Source of the DNA: Actinomycetota bacterium
Lineage (GTDB): Bacteria; Actinomycetota; Actinomycetes; Propionibacteriales; Propionibacteriaceae
Direction: 5' to 3'
Assembly (NCBI GenBank): GCA_020161795.1
Contig: JAIUOR010000043.1
Span: 1-35,035, forward strand
DNA length: 35,035 nucleotides
This document shows positions 1 through 8,348 of this stretch, piece after piece. The notes under the pieces were generated by a model. That model made no database searches. It saw only the letters and a program-made list of their open reading frames with translations, and had not been told where the DNA came from. Made by a program: the position numbers and the translations under genes. How positions within the stretch are numbered: position 1 is the stretch's first letter; every line of letters begins with the position of its first letter.

Positions 1-20
1 GCCTGCCCTGAACCCGCCGC

Positions 21-41
21 AAAGCCCCCGAAACCAGGGGC
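21..41 (-). terminator. possible terminator after purQ
   Basis: Read on the minus strand, GCCCC and GGGGC form a 5-bp GC stem around an 8-9 nt loop, followed by TTT. It lies about 130 nt downstream of the purQ stop. The stem is short, so this is only suggestive; a longer transcript into purL outside the window is equally possible. The remainder of 1-174 shows no convincing gene. Confidence 0.35.
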
Positions 42-174
42 CAGAAGGCAGAAGCAGGGCAAGCCGGGACCCCGATCGAGCGATCCCAAGCCCGCTCAAC
101 CCGCCCAAAGCCAGGTAGCGCCAATGATCAGCGCTTCCTTAACGCCGTCCGCGGCTGGTGCCCCGCCGTGCTGG

Positions 175-858
175 TCAGGCCGTGACGGCGGAGAGGAACC
201 GCTGGACGCCGCTGAAGATGCGCAGCCCGTCGATGCTGGCGCCGGCCAGCGGGTCCACATTGTGTTCGGGGTGCGGCATCAGCCCGACCACGTTGCCACG
301 CGCGTTGGTGATGCCGGCGATGTCGTTCACCGAGCCGTTGGGGTTGCCGTCCAGGTAGCGGAAGATCACCTGGTTCTCGCCTTCCAGCCGGGCGATGGTC
401 TCGGCGTCGGCCTGGTAGTTGCCCTCGCCGTTCTTCAGCGCGATCACGATCTCGTCGCCGTCGACGAAATCGCAGGTCCACACCGTGTCGCGGGATTCCA
501 CCCGTAGCCGCTGGTCGCGGCAGATGAACGTCCGGCGGTCGTTACGGATCAGCGCGCCGGGCAGCAGATGCGCCTCGCACAGCACCTGGAAGCCGTTGCA
601 GATGCCCAGCACCGGCATGCCCTCGTTCGCCTTGCGGATCACCTCGTCCATCACGGGCGAGAAGCGGGCGATGGCGCCGCAACGCAGGTAGTCGCCATAG
701 GAGAAGCCGCCGGGCAGGATCACGGCGTCCACGCCGCTCAGGTCGTCGCTGCCGTGCCAGAGCGCCACCGGCTCGGCACCGCTGAGCCGGACGGCGCGGA
801 CGGCGTCCACATCGTCCAGCGTGCCCGGGAAGGTGACGACCCCGATGCGGGCGGTCAC
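175..858 (-). CDS. purQ: phosphoribosylformylglycinamidine synthase subunit PurQ
   Basis: PurQ is the glutaminase subunit of FGAM synthase. It releases ammonia from glutamine for PurL, with PurS bridging the two, in step 4 of IMP synthesis in the cytoplasm. The 227-residue protein is a full-length class I glutamine amidotransferase. The nucleophile elbow GICNGFQ carries Cys87, and the PHPEHN motif gives the partner His196 and Glu198. The N-terminal VVTFPGT and the [13 protein letters not shown] loop are typical of the family. It starts with GTG at 858, whose last two bases and the next A form the purS stop (GTGA), so it is translationally coupled to purS. purL is not in the window and probably follows beyond position 1. 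Identification is secure. Confidence 0.97.
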   Translation of the reverse strand: MTARIGVVTFPGTLDDVDAVRAVRLSGAEPVALWHGSDDLSGVDAVILPGGFSYGDYLRCGAIARFSPVMDEVIRKANEGMPVLGICNGFQVLCEAHLLPGALIRNDRRTFICRDQRLRVESRDTVWTCDFVDGDEIVIALKNGEGNYQADAETIARLEGENQVIFRYLDGNPNGSVNDIAGITNARGNVVGLMPHPEHNVDPLAGASIDGLRIFSGVQRFLSAVTA

Positions 859-1097
859 TCGTCCACCCGCACGTCGAAGGCCTCGATCACGGTATTGGCC
901 AGGATGGTCTCGGCTGCGTGCCGGATCTGGTCGAGCCGCTCCTCGGTGAGGTCGCCCTCGACTTCGATCTCGAAGCGCTTGCCCTGGCGGACCGACAGGC
1001 CGGCGAAGCCGAGCCGCGCCAGCGCCCCGGTCACCGCCTTGCCCTGGGGATCCAGGATCTCGGGCTTGGGCATCACGTCGACGATCACTCGTGCCAT
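855..1097 (-). CDS. purS: phosphoribosylformylglycinamidine synthase subunit PurS
   Basis: PurS is the small structural subunit that links PurQ and PurL in the three-protein FGAM synthase of actinobacteria and Firmicutes. The 80-residue product starts [20 protein letters not shown] and has the usual length and the conserved [10 protein letters not shown] strand. An upstream in-frame start would add 32 Gly/Ser/Arg-rich residues that do not look like PurS, so the ATG at 1097 is chosen. There is no clear Shine-Dalgarno; a TAGGAT hexamer lies 7 nt before the ATG, which fits a leaderless transcript, although AGGA could act as a weak ribosome site. Its TGA overlaps the purQ GTG. The gene is separated from purC by the secreted EEP gene. 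Confidence 0.94.
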   Translation of the reverse strand: MARVIVDVMPKPEILDPQGKAVTGALARLGFAGLSVRQGKRFEIEVEGDLTEERLDQIRHAAETILANTVIEAFDVRVDE

Positions 1098-1104
1098 GGC
1101 GATC

Positions 1105-1110
1105 ATCCTA
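1105..1110 (-). promoter_or_regulatory. putative -10 element of leaderless purS
   Basis: On the minus strand TAGGAT (matching TANNNT) ends 7 nt before the purS ATG, so transcription would start at or next to the A of the start codon. The same hexamer at the same distance precedes purD. No convincing -35 is visible. The alternative reading is a weak AGGA ribosome site. Confidence 0.45.
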
Positions 1111-1183
1111 GTGGGGGAACCTCCCGCCCCAGTGGGCGACCCTCGCGATGGACGTGTCCCGCGGGCCGGCTCACTGGGTGCAG

Positions 1184-1246
1184 TTTCTGCCACATACTCG
1201 GCCGCCGCGGCATATTTCGTCGCGGAGAGCCACTATCTGGCAGAAA
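1184..1246. repeat. nested inverted repeat between EEP gene and purS
   Basis: The arms TTTCTGCCACATA (1184-1196) and TATCTGGCAGAAA (1234-1246) pair over 13 bp with one mismatch. Inside lie CTC/GAG (1197-1199, 1227-1229) and CCGCG/CGCGG (1205-1209, 1221-1225). The element sits just after the EEP stop and about 90 nt upstream of purS on the minus strand. It could be a terminator for the EEP gene, a regulator site for purS, or a dispersed repeat. Part of one arm, read on the minus strand, resembles sequence at 6122-6135. Confidence 0.6.
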
Positions 1247-1268
1247 GTGCCCGGAAGGCGAGCGGGGA

Positions 1269-2348
1269 TCAGGGTAGTTGGATGGTTGCCCGGATCATGT
1301 TGTGGTCGGAGGGGATGACACCGGAGAACTTCTTGTTGCGCTTCAGGCTCATCACCACCTTGTACTCCAGCACCCGGACCTGCTCGTCGACGAAGATGTA
1401 GTCGAGGTGGGCGCCCAGGGCATAGCCCTTGCGCGCCGTCGGCTTGGCCTTGAAGTCGTTGAGGGTGTCGTACTTCACATTGGTCAGCTTCTCGGCGACG
1501 GCCTTCTTGGCCGACTTCTGCTTCTTGGTGTTGCCCAGCGGGTCGATCACCAGGCCCGAGTCGGTCAGCACGTCGTAGACGGGGTTGACGGCGGTCAGTT
1601 TGGTGGAGGAGAAGTCACCGCTGATCACGACCGGCAGCTGGCGCGTGTTCTCGGCCTTGATCTCGGCCAGGATCTTCTTGGCCTGCTTCTTGCGGAGCGC
1701 CCGCTTGGCCTTGCTCTGCCCCGGCTCGGTGTGGGCGGTGGCGAAGAAGAACTGCCGTCCGTCGGTCTTGTCGGCGAAGATCGCCCACGCCACGAACCGT
1801 GGCCCCGAGGTTGCCTTCTCCTTGTCGAGCTGCTTGGAGCCCTGGTCGAGCAAGGTGAGCCGGTTGGTGTTGTAGAGGATCCGGACGTCCGCGCTGGCAC
1901 CATTGTTCCGCTTGTCGCACTTCTTGTAGCTGGTGCTCTTCTTGCAGCCGTAGCGGTGGGTGTTGGTGAGTTCGTAGGGCGATCCGAGCCGCTTGGCGAG
2001 ATCCTCGAATTGCGAGGTCTTCTTGCCCTTCAGCAGGCCCGGGGATGCCTCCTGGACGCCGATGACGTCGACCGCCTCTGCCTTGATCTGCGCGATCACC
2101 TTCGAACGGCGGGTCTCCCACTTCTTCTCGCGGCCGTTGATGCGGCTGTTGCGCGAGCAGTTGGCGCACCTCAGGTTGAAGCTGCCCACCCGCAGGGGGG
2201 TGGCTGCCGGGAGCGCGGCGGGGGTGGCCGCCGCCGGTGCGGGGTTCGCCGGGGCCGGCGCGGCCACGGCCGCGGGCGCGAGCCCCAGTAAGGACAACGA
2301 GAGGGCCAGCGCGAGCGTGGCGGGCCAACGGCGGGGGGTGCGCGACAC
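1269..2348 (-). CDS. secreted endonuclease/exonuclease/phosphatase family protein
   Basis: This is a predicted extracellular metal-dependent phosphodiesterase or phosphomonoesterase of the DNase I-like EEP superfamily. The N-terminus (RTPRRW, then a hydrophobic stretch to about residue 30 ending AAVAAPAP) is a Sec signal peptide followed by an Ala/Pro linker. Superfamily motifs appear in order: VGSFNLRC, VIGVQEAS (metal-binding Glu), a GDFSS strand where GDFN is usual, LDYIFVD, and the terminal PSDHNMI (catalytic Asp-His). The chosen GTG at 2348 has AAGGG about 8 nt upstream; the in-frame GTG at 2363 has no ribosome site and would add 5 residues. It lies between purC and purS with its own upstream region. 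Lys is unusually frequent in the mature part. The substrate (DNA, phospholipid headgroup or nucleotide) cannot be told from sequence. Confidence 0.85.
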   Translation of the reverse strand: MSRTPRRWPATLALALSLSLLGLAPAAVAAPAPANPAPAAATPAALPAATPLRVGSFNLRCANCSRNSRINGREKKWETRRSKVIAQIKAEAVDVIGVQEASPGLLKGKKTSQFEDLAKRLGSPYELTNTHRYGCKKSTSYKKCDKRNNGASADVRILYNTNRLTLLDQGSKQLDKEKATSGPRFVAWAIFADKTDGRQFFFATAHTEPGQSKAKRALRKKQAKKILAEIKAENTRQLPVVISGDFSSTKLTAVNPVYDVLTDSGLVIDPLGNTKKQKSAKKAVAEKLTNVKYDTLNDFKAKPTARKGYALGAHLDYIFVDEQVRVLEYKVVMSLKRNKKFSGVIPSDHNMIRATIQLP

Positions 2349-2362
2349 GGAATCGCCCTTCA

Positions 2363-2451
2363 CTGAACTTTATTCAGCTGAATCTCAGCTAGCGTTCAGG
2401 ATCATACACAGTCCAGCGTCCAGCGCGTCCAATTCTGAGAATTCTCTGAAC
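2363..2451 (-). promoter_or_regulatory. promoter/operator region of the secreted EEP gene
   Basis: On the minus strand a good -10 TATGAT lies at 2406-2401, with TTGGAC 20 nt further upstream as a poor -35. The region is rich in GTTCAG/CTGAAC half-sites (2363-2368, 2394-2399, 2446-2451) and contains two perfect palindromes, TTCAGCTGAA (2373-2382) and GAGAATTCTC (2437-2446). It is more AT-rich than its surroundings. The half-sites suggest a regulator; which one is unknown. Confidence 0.5.
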
Positions 2452-2498
2452 GAGAGATTGCCGCCAGGGCTGCGCAGGGACGGAAGCGCCCACCCGGC

Positions 2499-3359
2499 TC
2501 ACCCTTCCAGGGGGTGGCCCACCAGGCGGGCGTAGGCCTCCAGGTAGCGCTGCCGGGTGGCCTCGACGACGTGCTCGGGCAATGGGGGCGGCGGGGTGTC
2601 GGAGGCTCGGTCCCAGCCTGAGTCGTGGGCCAACCAGTCGCGGACGAACTGCTTGTCGAAGCTCGGCAGCGAGCGTCCGGGCTGCCAGCCGGCGGCGTCC
2701 CAGAACCGGGAGGAGTCGGGGGTGAGCACCTCGTCGGCCAGGACGAGGGTGCCGTCCGGCCGCAGCCCGAACTCGAACTTGGTATCGGCCAGGATGATGC
2801 CGCGCTCGCGGGCGATCCGTTCGGCCCGGCGGTAGAGGGCCAATGTGGCGTCTCGCAGCCTCGTGGCACGTTCCTCGCCATGCAGCGCGACGATGGTGGC
2901 GAAGTCGACGTTCTCGTCGTGCTCCCCCAGCGGTGCCTTGATCGCCGGGGTGAAGATCGGCTCGGGTAGCCGGGAGCCGTCCTGCAGCCCATCCGGCAGG
3001 GCGATTCCGGTGACCGAGCCGGAAGCCCGGTACTCCTGCCAGCCCGAGCCGGTCAGGTAGCCGCGGGCCACGCACTCGACGGGCACCATCTCCAGCGGCT
3101 CGACCAGCACCGCCCGTCCGGCCACCTCGGGCGGGACGTCGGTGGAGAGCACGTGGTTGGGGATGAGGTCGTCCAACTGTGCGAACCACCACAGCGACAG
3201 CTGGGTGAGGACGCGCCCCTTGTCCGGGATCGGCGTGCTCAGCACGAAGTCGTAGGCCGAGATGGCGTCGGTCGCGACTAGCAGGATCCTCCCCTGCCCG
3301 GCGTCGTAGAGCCGGCGCACCTTTCCGGCATGGATCAGTGGCAGATCCAGGTCGCTCAC
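2499..3359 (-). CDS. purC: phosphoribosylaminoimidazole-succinocarboxamide synthase PurC
   Basis: SAICAR synthetase joins CAIR and aspartate using ATP in the cytoplasmic purine pathway. The 286-residue product starts VSDLDLPLIHAGKVRRLYDAG and carries the family ATP-binding start (GKVRRLYD), DAISAYDFVL, VECVARGYLTGSGW and ADTKFEFG. The length matches the longer SAICAR synthetases of actinobacteria and eukaryotes rather than the roughly 240-residue E. coli type. The start is the GTG at 3359, which overlaps the purB stop in a GTGA; the open frame continues far upstream but only as a shadow of purB. It is the last gene of the purD-purB-purC run. The product is consumed by PurB, encoded immediately upstream. 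Confidence 0.96.
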   Translation of the reverse strand: MSDLDLPLIHAGKVRRLYDAGQGRILLVATDAISAYDFVLSTPIPDKGRVLTQLSLWWFAQLDDLIPNHVLSTDVPPEVAGRAVLVEPLEMVPVECVARGYLTGSGWQEYRASGSVTGIALPDGLQDGSRLPEPIFTPAIKAPLGEHDENVDFATIVALHGEERATRLRDATLALYRRAERIARERGIILADTKFEFGLRPDGTLVLADEVLTPDSSRFWDAAGWQPGRSLPSFDKQFVRDWLAHDSGWDRASDTPPPPLPEHVVEATRQRYLEAYARLVGHPLEG

Positions 3360-4783
3360 AGCACGGCTCCCGGGGTGTAGGCAGCGGCTTCGCGGTGCTC
3401 CCGGGCCAGTGCGGCGACGGTGGCGGCGATGGCGTCCACCTGGTCGCGGGCGGAGCCGGTGAGTTCCAGGGGATCGGACGCGGCCGCGCGCACCTGGGCG
3501 ATGTCGAGGTCGAGGCGTGGGTCGGCGGCGAGCCGTTCGAACAGGTCGTTCTCGGCGGCGCCCGCGCGCATGGCGAGGGCGACGGCGACGGCGTGCTCCT
3601 TGATCGCCTCGTGGGCGGCCTCGCGTCCGACGCCGTGGCGGACGGCGGCCATCAGCACCTTCGTGGTCGAGAGGAACGGCAGGTACCGCTGCAGTTCGGC
3701 CTCGATCACCGCGGGGAAGGCGCCGAACTCGCCGAGGACGGTGAGGAAGGTCTCGAACAGTCCGTCCAGGGCGTAGCAGGCGTCCGGCAGCGCGACCCGG
3801 CGCACCACCGACTCGAAGACGTCGCCCTCGTTCCACTGGGCGCCGGCCAGTTCCGCGCCCATGGACGCGTACCCGCGCAGCACCACCGCGAAGCCGTTCA
3901 CCCGCTCGCAGGAGCGGGTGTTCATCTTGTGCGGCATGGCGGACGAACCGACCTGGCCCTCGGCGAAGCCCTCGGTGACCAGTTCCTGTCCGGCCATCAG
4001 CCGGATGGTATGCGCCAGGCTGGACGGCCCCGCCGCCACCTGGACGAAGGCCGACAGCACCTCGTGGTCGAGGGAACGCGGGTAGATCTGCCCGGTCGCG
4101 ATGAAGGCGCTGGCGAAGCCGAGGTGCTCGGCGACCCGTGACTCGAGGGCAGCGAGCTTGGCGGTGTCGCCGCCGAGCAGGTCGAGCATGTCCTGGGCGG
4201 TGCCCATCGGGCCCTTGATGCCGCGCAGCGGATAGCGTCCGATCAGCTCGTCGACGCGGCGGTAGGCGACCAGCACCTCGTCCGCCGCGGTGGCAAATCG
4301 CTTGCCCAGGGTGGTGACCTGGCCGGGGACGTTGTGCGAACGTCCGGCCATGGGCAGCTCGCGGTACTCGACCGCCAGTCGAGCCAGGTTCACCAGCACG
4401 GTGACGATCCGCTCCCGGACCAGCTTCAGCGAGGCCAGGATCTGCTGCTGCTCGACGTTCTCGGTGAGATCGCGGGAGGTCATCCCCTTGTGGATGTGCT
4501 CGTACCCGGCGAGGTCGCAGAACTCCTCGATCCGGGCCTTCACGTCGTGCCGGGTGATCCGCTCGCGGGCGTTGATCGAGTCGAGATCGACCCGGTCGAT
4601 GACCCGTTCGTAGGCGGCAATGACCGCGTCCGGGTCGTCCCCGCCGAAGTCAACCCCCAGGTCGCGCTGCGCCTTCAGCACGGCGATCCACAGCTGCCGT
4701 TCGGCGACGATCTTGTGCTCGGGCGACCAGATCTCCCGCATCGCCGGCGAGGCGTACCGGGTGGCCAGGACATTGGGGATCAT
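3356..4783 (-). CDS. purB: adenylosuccinate lyase PurB
   Basis: Adenylosuccinate lyase releases fumarate from SAICAR and from adenylosuccinate, so it acts in both IMP and AMP synthesis. The 475-residue protein belongs to the fumarase/aspartase superfamily. The signature GSSAMPHKMNTR lies around residues 279-290 and contains the mobile catalytic serine loop; AGRSHNVPGQ and HKGMTSRDLTENVEQQ are the other conserved substrate-binding segments. The ATG at 4783 is preceded by GGAGGAG at good spacing, and its ATGA overlaps the purD stop. The C-terminal GAAENDLFERLAADPRL is as in actinobacterial PurB. The assignment is certain and the operon position fits. Confidence 0.96.
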   Translation of the reverse strand: MIPNVLATRYASPAMREIWSPEHKIVAERQLWIAVLKAQRDLGVDFGGDDPDAVIAAYERVIDRVDLDSINARERITRHDVKARIEEFCDLAGYEHIHKGMTSRDLTENVEQQQILASLKLVRERIVTVLVNLARLAVEYRELPMAGRSHNVPGQVTTLGKRFATAADEVLVAYRRVDELIGRYPLRGIKGPMGTAQDMLDLLGGDTAKLAALESRVAEHLGFASAFIATGQIYPRSLDHEVLSAFVQVAAGPSSLAHTIRLMAGQELVTEGFAEGQVGSSAMPHKMNTRSCERVNGFAVVLRGYASMGAELAGAQWNEGDVFESVVRRVALPDACYALDGLFETFLTVLGEFGAFPAVIEAELQRYLPFLSTTKVLMAAVRHGVGREAAHEAIKEHAVAVALAMRAGAAENDLFERLAADPRLDLDIAQVRAAASDPLELTGSARDQVDAIAATVAALAREHREAAAYTPGAVL

Positions 4784-6024
4784 CGGAGCTCCTCCGCTGC
4801 TTTCGCTGCGATGTCGGTGCGGTGGAAGCCGCCGTCGAAGTGAATGCCGGCGGCAGTGGCGTAGGCGGCCTCGCGGGCCTCGGCGAGGGTGTCGCCGGTT
4901 CCCACCGCGGCCAGGACGCGACCGCCGGCCGTCACCAGCCGGCCCTCGGCGTCCAGCGCGGTTCCCGCGTGGAAGACGGTGCCGGTCTCGGTGCCGGTGA
5001 TCGCATCGCCCTTGCGCGGGGTGTCGGGGTAGCCCCCTGCCGCCAGGACCACGGCCACGGCTGCGCCGCTCCCCCATTCCAGCGGCGGTTCGTCGGCCAG
5101 GCCTCCGGTGGCGGCGGCCAGGAGGACGCGGCCCAGCGGGGTGCGCAGCCGGGTCAGCAGGGGCTGGGTCTCCGGGTCACCGAAGCGGGCGTTGAACTCC
5201 ACCACCCGGGTTCCACGCGAGGTGAGCGCCAGGCCGGCATAGAGCAGGCCCACGAACGGGGTGCCGCGGCGGCGCAGCTCGTCGACGGTGGGCTGGATGA
5301 CGGTCGTGACCACCTCGTCCACCAGGCCGGGCGGCGCCCAGGGCAAGGGCGTGTAGGCGCCCATCCCGCCGGTGTTCGGGCCGGTGTCACCGTCGCCCAC
5401 CCGCTTGAAATCCTGGGCAGGCTCGAAGGGCAGTACGTGGGTGCCGTCCGAGAACGCGAACAGGCTGACCTCCGGGCCGTCGAGGAACTCCTCGATCACC
5501 ACCTGCCGGCAGCCGGCGGCATGCCGGATCGCGGCGTCGCGGTCGTCGGTGACGATCACGCCCTTGCCGGCCGCCAGCCCGTCGTCCTTCACCACGTAGG
5601 GCGGGCCGAAGAAGTCGAGTGCGGCGACCACCTCGTCCATCGAAAGACAGAGCCGGGCCGCCGCGGTCGGGACGCCGGCCGCCTCCATGATCTCCTTGGC
5701 GAAGGCCTTCGACCCCTCCAGCCGGGCCGCCGCGGCCGACGGCCCGAAGACCGGGATGCCCGCCGCGCGGACGGCATCTGCCACGCCGGCCACCAGCGGC
5801 GCCTCCGGGCCGATCACGACCAGCCCCGCGCCGAGGGCCCGGGCGAGCGCGGCGACCGCCTGACCGTCGAGCGGATCCACCGGGTGATTGGTCCCGACCT
5901 GCGCGGTACCGGGATTGCCCGGCGCGATGTGGACCGCGCCGACCTCCGGATCGCGGCCCAGCGCCCACGCCAGGGCGTGCTCGCGTCCGCCATTGCCCAC
6001 CACCAACACCACCAGTCCGGTCAC
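4780..6024 (-). CDS. purD: phosphoribosylamine-glycine ligase PurD
   Basis: GAR synthetase ligates glycine to phosphoribosylamine using ATP, step 2 of purine synthesis. The 414-residue ATP-grasp enzyme begins with the Rossmann-like VVLVVGNGGREHALAWAL. GSKAFAKEIMEAAGVPTA leads into the ATP-grasp domain, followed by YVVKDDGLAAGKGVIV, the VIEEFLDGPEVS strand, GPNTGGMGAYTP, and EFNARFGDPETQ with the metal ligands. The GTG at 6024 is chosen because the family starts there. The in-frame extension to 6111 is Gly/Ala-rich and unlike PurD. A TAGGAT hexamer 7 nt upstream suggests a leaderless mRNA. It heads the coupled purD-purB-purC unit. Confidence 0.96.
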   Translation of the reverse strand: MTGLVVLVVGNGGREHALAWALGRDPEVGAVHIAPGNPGTAQVGTNHPVDPLDGQAVAALARALGAGLVVIGPEAPLVAGVADAVRAAGIPVFGPSAAAARLEGSKAFAKEIMEAAGVPTAAARLCLSMDEVVAALDFFGPPYVVKDDGLAAGKGVIVTDDRDAAIRHAAGCRQVVIEEFLDGPEVSLFAFSDGTHVLPFEPAQDFKRVGDGDTGPNTGGMGAYTPLPWAPPGLVDEVVTTVIQPTVDELRRRGTPFVGLLYAGLALTSRGTRVVEFNARFGDPETQPLLTRLRTPLGRVLLAAATGGLADEPPLEWGSGAAVAVVLAAGGYPDTPRKGDAITGTETGTVFHAGTALDAEGRLVTAGGRVLAAVGTGDTLAEAREAAYATAAGIHFDGGFHRTDIAAKAAEELR

Positions 6025-6031
6025 GCGCCCG

Positions 6032-6037
6032 ATCCTA
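6032..6037 (-). promoter_or_regulatory. putative -10 element of leaderless purD
   Basis: On the minus strand TAGGAT ends 7 nt before the purD GTG. It is the same hexamer and spacing as at purS, so the two purine units may be transcribed from similar leaderless promoters. No clear -35 is seen. Confidence 0.45.
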
Positions 6038-6103
6038 TCGGCGCGATTCGGGCCGCCCGCCCCCGCACCAACCCCCAAACCGCGACCGGCCCCCCAACAG
6101 AAT

Positions 6104-6160
6104 CCGGGCAATCCAGCGTCACTGCCTGGATAGTGCGGGCAGCCGGCCTCGATTGCCCGG
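6104..6160. repeat. inverted repeat between glucan operon and purD
   Basis: CCGGGCAATC (6104-6113) and GATTGCCCGG (6151-6160) form a perfect 10-bp inverted repeat with a 37-nt interior. ATCCAG/CTGGAT (6111-6116, 6126-6131) is a second, overlapping pair. It lies just past the GH81 stop, so it may end the glucan operon transcript; no T-run follows. It may also act on purD. Its interior resembles part of the element at 1184-1246. Confidence 0.5.
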
Positions 6161-6203
6161 TTTCTGCGGGTAGCCCGGCGGCTGGGCCACCGGGGAGCAG
6201 GCC

Positions 6204-8348
6204 TCAGACGGTGAGCGAATAGAGCCAGGCCAGCAGGTAGGTGCGGGTCATGCCGTCATCGACCACCGCGCCGTCGGCCAGGGCGAGCGCGCGGGCGGCG
6301 TCCTCGGGGCCGGCGAGGGCGGAGTACATCAGGATGTAGTCGCCAAAGGCCCGGTCGAAGCGGCCGCCGACCCCCTCGGCCACATTGGCCCGGATCCGTT
6401 CCGGATCACCGGCCAGGTAGGTCGAGGTCGGGCTCATCGGCAGCAGCAGGATGCCGAGCTTGGCCGCCGGCTCCGGGGAGAACCAGGTGGCGTAGTCCCG
6501 CTTGCCGCCCCAGTTCAGCACCGTGATCCCGTGGCCGTAGCCGGGGAACTGGCTCAGGTCGGGCTCCAGCCAGTAGGCGGCGCCGGAGTGCGCCTCCAGC
6601 GAGAGCATCCAGGCGGCGTGCGCCTCCAATGCCTGGTCGCCGATCGCCTGCGCCCACAGTTCCAGGCCGGCGTAGGCGTTCACCGCCTCGGAGACCGACT
6701 CCTGGTTGTTGCCGTCGGCGAACGGTGAGGTTCCCGACGCCCACGAATGCGATGCGTAGACGTCGAAGGCCCGCCGGTCGGGGAAGTGGCTCCCCCCAGC
6801 GCTACCGATGTCCGCGGCGAGCAGGTCGACGACCGGTGCATACCGCTCGACCACGGACGGATCGTGCTGCGCCATCACCGCCGCCGCGTACAGGAAGTAG
6901 CCGTAGTGGAAATGGTGGTCGTTGTACTCCTCGCTGCCGAAGGACGGCGTCAGCCCCACCACGCCCTTGCCCGCCGGGTCGTAGACGAAGCAGAACGCCT
7001 CCCGCTCGGCACAGCCCTGGGATTCGGTCCAGCGGGTCAGCGCCTCGTCCAGGACGGACGCCAGCCGCCCGGCCCGGTCGTCCAGCCCCAGTTGGTCGGC
7101 GACCATCAGCAGCATGGCCGTGCGCTGCAGCGCCTTGCCGCCGAAGTAGGTGTCGGCCGGCAGCTCGGGCAGCCCGGCCAGATCGGCATCCAACTGCTTG
7201 GTCAGTTCCGCCACCGCGGCCGTGTCCAGCCCGCTCAGCTCGAGCGCGGCCCGGGCCGGAGTGCGCGGAGTCCGCCAGGTGAGCTCCGGGCCGGCGCACA
7301 GTTCCAGCCTCCCGTAGATGGACGGGTAGCTGCCCAGGTCGCACACCTGATCGGAGGCCTGGTGCGGCAACCGGGCGATCGCGGTCTCACCGTCGGCGGC
7401 ATAGGCCAGGGTGGTGCTGACCTGATCCTCACCGACCTCGTACCGGACCTCGGAACCGGTCACCCGGTGGCGGGCGTCGCCGGCCAGTTCGGCGGGCTCG
7501 CGTCCCTCGGGCACTGGCCAGAACACCACCGAGCCCGCGGCCGCGACCTCGACCGAAGTCCCATCCAGGGTCGCGTCGGTGGTGGCCAGGGCGTAGCGGG
7601 CAGTGCCCAGCGTGGCGACGTACAGACCGTCGCCGGCCGGTTCGAAGCCCTCCGGGATCGTCAGGGTTGCGGCGCGGGCAGCCGACCAGGTGACGAACGG
7701 CGATCCCTGCGCGATCGTGGTCTGGCCGATCAGTGAGCCCTGCCCGTCCACCTGGTCGATCACCACCACGGACGGATCGTCGCTCGACACCAGCGCCCGC
7801 TCGGCTCCGACTCCCACCACCACGTCCGCGACGTACCCGCCGGCGATGGTGTCGGCCGTTGCGGTCACGACCGGCAGGCCGAGGCCGAACCCGTCCGGGG
7901 TCAGCGCGAAGCTGAGCGGCAGCGGGAACACCGGCTGCGGTTCATCGCCGAAGACCAGCCCCGAATACCACCGGTTGGTGGGCGGGGTCAGCCCAGCGGC
8001 CAGCCGGGTGGCCGGAAGCTCCTTGACCGTGCGCTGCGTGAGGCCGTCGACGAGCGGCCCGACGGTCTCGTCGCCCAGCACCGAGACCGCGGACGCCCGG
8101 CTCCCTCCCGGCAGCGGATGGCCAGGGCCGACGCAGCCGGTGACCAGCAGGCCCAGGAGGAGCGCAACCACCAGCCAGTGCCGGATCGGCGACCGGCGGG
8201 ACGGCCGGTTCCCACCCCGTCGACCACGACCAGCGCCACGCAATGGGGAGTGCCTGCCACCGGTTCCCCAACCGGGATCCCGCTGCCTGAGGTTCGGGCC
8301 TGCGCGGTCACGGGCTCGATACGCGGAATGAGGACGGAGGTGATTCAT
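6204..8348 (-). CDS. GH81 family endo-beta-1,3-glucanase lipoprotein
   Basis: This is a predicted surface-anchored glycoside hydrolase of family 81, a family of endo-beta-1,3-glucanases. The 714-residue product has a 57-residue Arg/Gly-rich N-terminus, one hydrophobic segment (about 57-71) and a lipobox VTGC with Cys72. The catalytic region carries family hallmarks: TNRWYSGL (124-131), PLSFALTPDGFGLGLP, the block YNDHHFHYGYF near residue 474, and NNQESVSEAVNAYAG near 546. The Asp of DHHFHYGY and the Glu of NQES are the acids usually assigned to GH81 catalysis. The ATG at 8348 overlaps the adaptor gene stop (ATGA). It is encoded with a glycosyltransferase, so a role in trimming or releasing the polymer made there is inferred. 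Pure nutrient degradation is the main alternative. Confidence 0.88.
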   Translation of the reverse strand: MNHLRPHSAYRARDRAGPNLRQRDPGWGTGGRHSPLRGAGRGRRGGNRPSRRSPIRHWLVVALLLGLLVTGCVGPGHPLPGGSRASAVSVLGDETVGPLVDGLTQRTVKELPATRLAAGLTPPTNRWYSGLVFGDEPQPVFPLPLSFALTPDGFGLGLPVVTATADTIAGGYVADVVVGVGAERALVSSDDPSVVVIDQVDGQGSLIGQTTIAQGSPFVTWSAARAATLTIPEGFEPAGDGLYVATLGTARYALATTDATLDGTSVEVAAAGSVVFWPVPEGREPAELAGDARHRVTGSEVRYEVGEDQVSTTLAYAADGETAIARLPHQASDQVCDLGSYPSIYGRLELCAGPELTWRTPRTPARAALELSGLDTAAVAELTKQLDADLAGLPELPADTYFGGKALQRTAMLLMVADQLGLDDRAGRLASVLDEALTRWTESQGCAEREAFCFVYDPAGKGVVGLTPSFGSEEYNDHHFHYGYFLYAAAVMAQHDPSVVERYAPVVDLLAADIGSAGGSHFPDRRAFDVYASHSWASGTSPFADGNNQESVSEAVNAYAGLELWAQAIGDQALEAHAAWMLSLEAHSGAAYWLEPDLSQFPGYGHGITVLNWGGKRDYATWFSPEPAAKLGILLLPMSPTSTYLAGDPERIRANVAEGVGGRFDRAFGDYILMYSALAGPEDAARALALADGAVVDDGMTRTYLLAWLYSLTV

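Noticed and set aside
1278-2291. 337-codon plus-strand open frame opposite the secreted EEP gene
   Set aside because: It has Val/Gly/Leu/His-rich composition typical of antisense frames in high-GC genes, no domain, and is fully opposite a gene with clear motifs.
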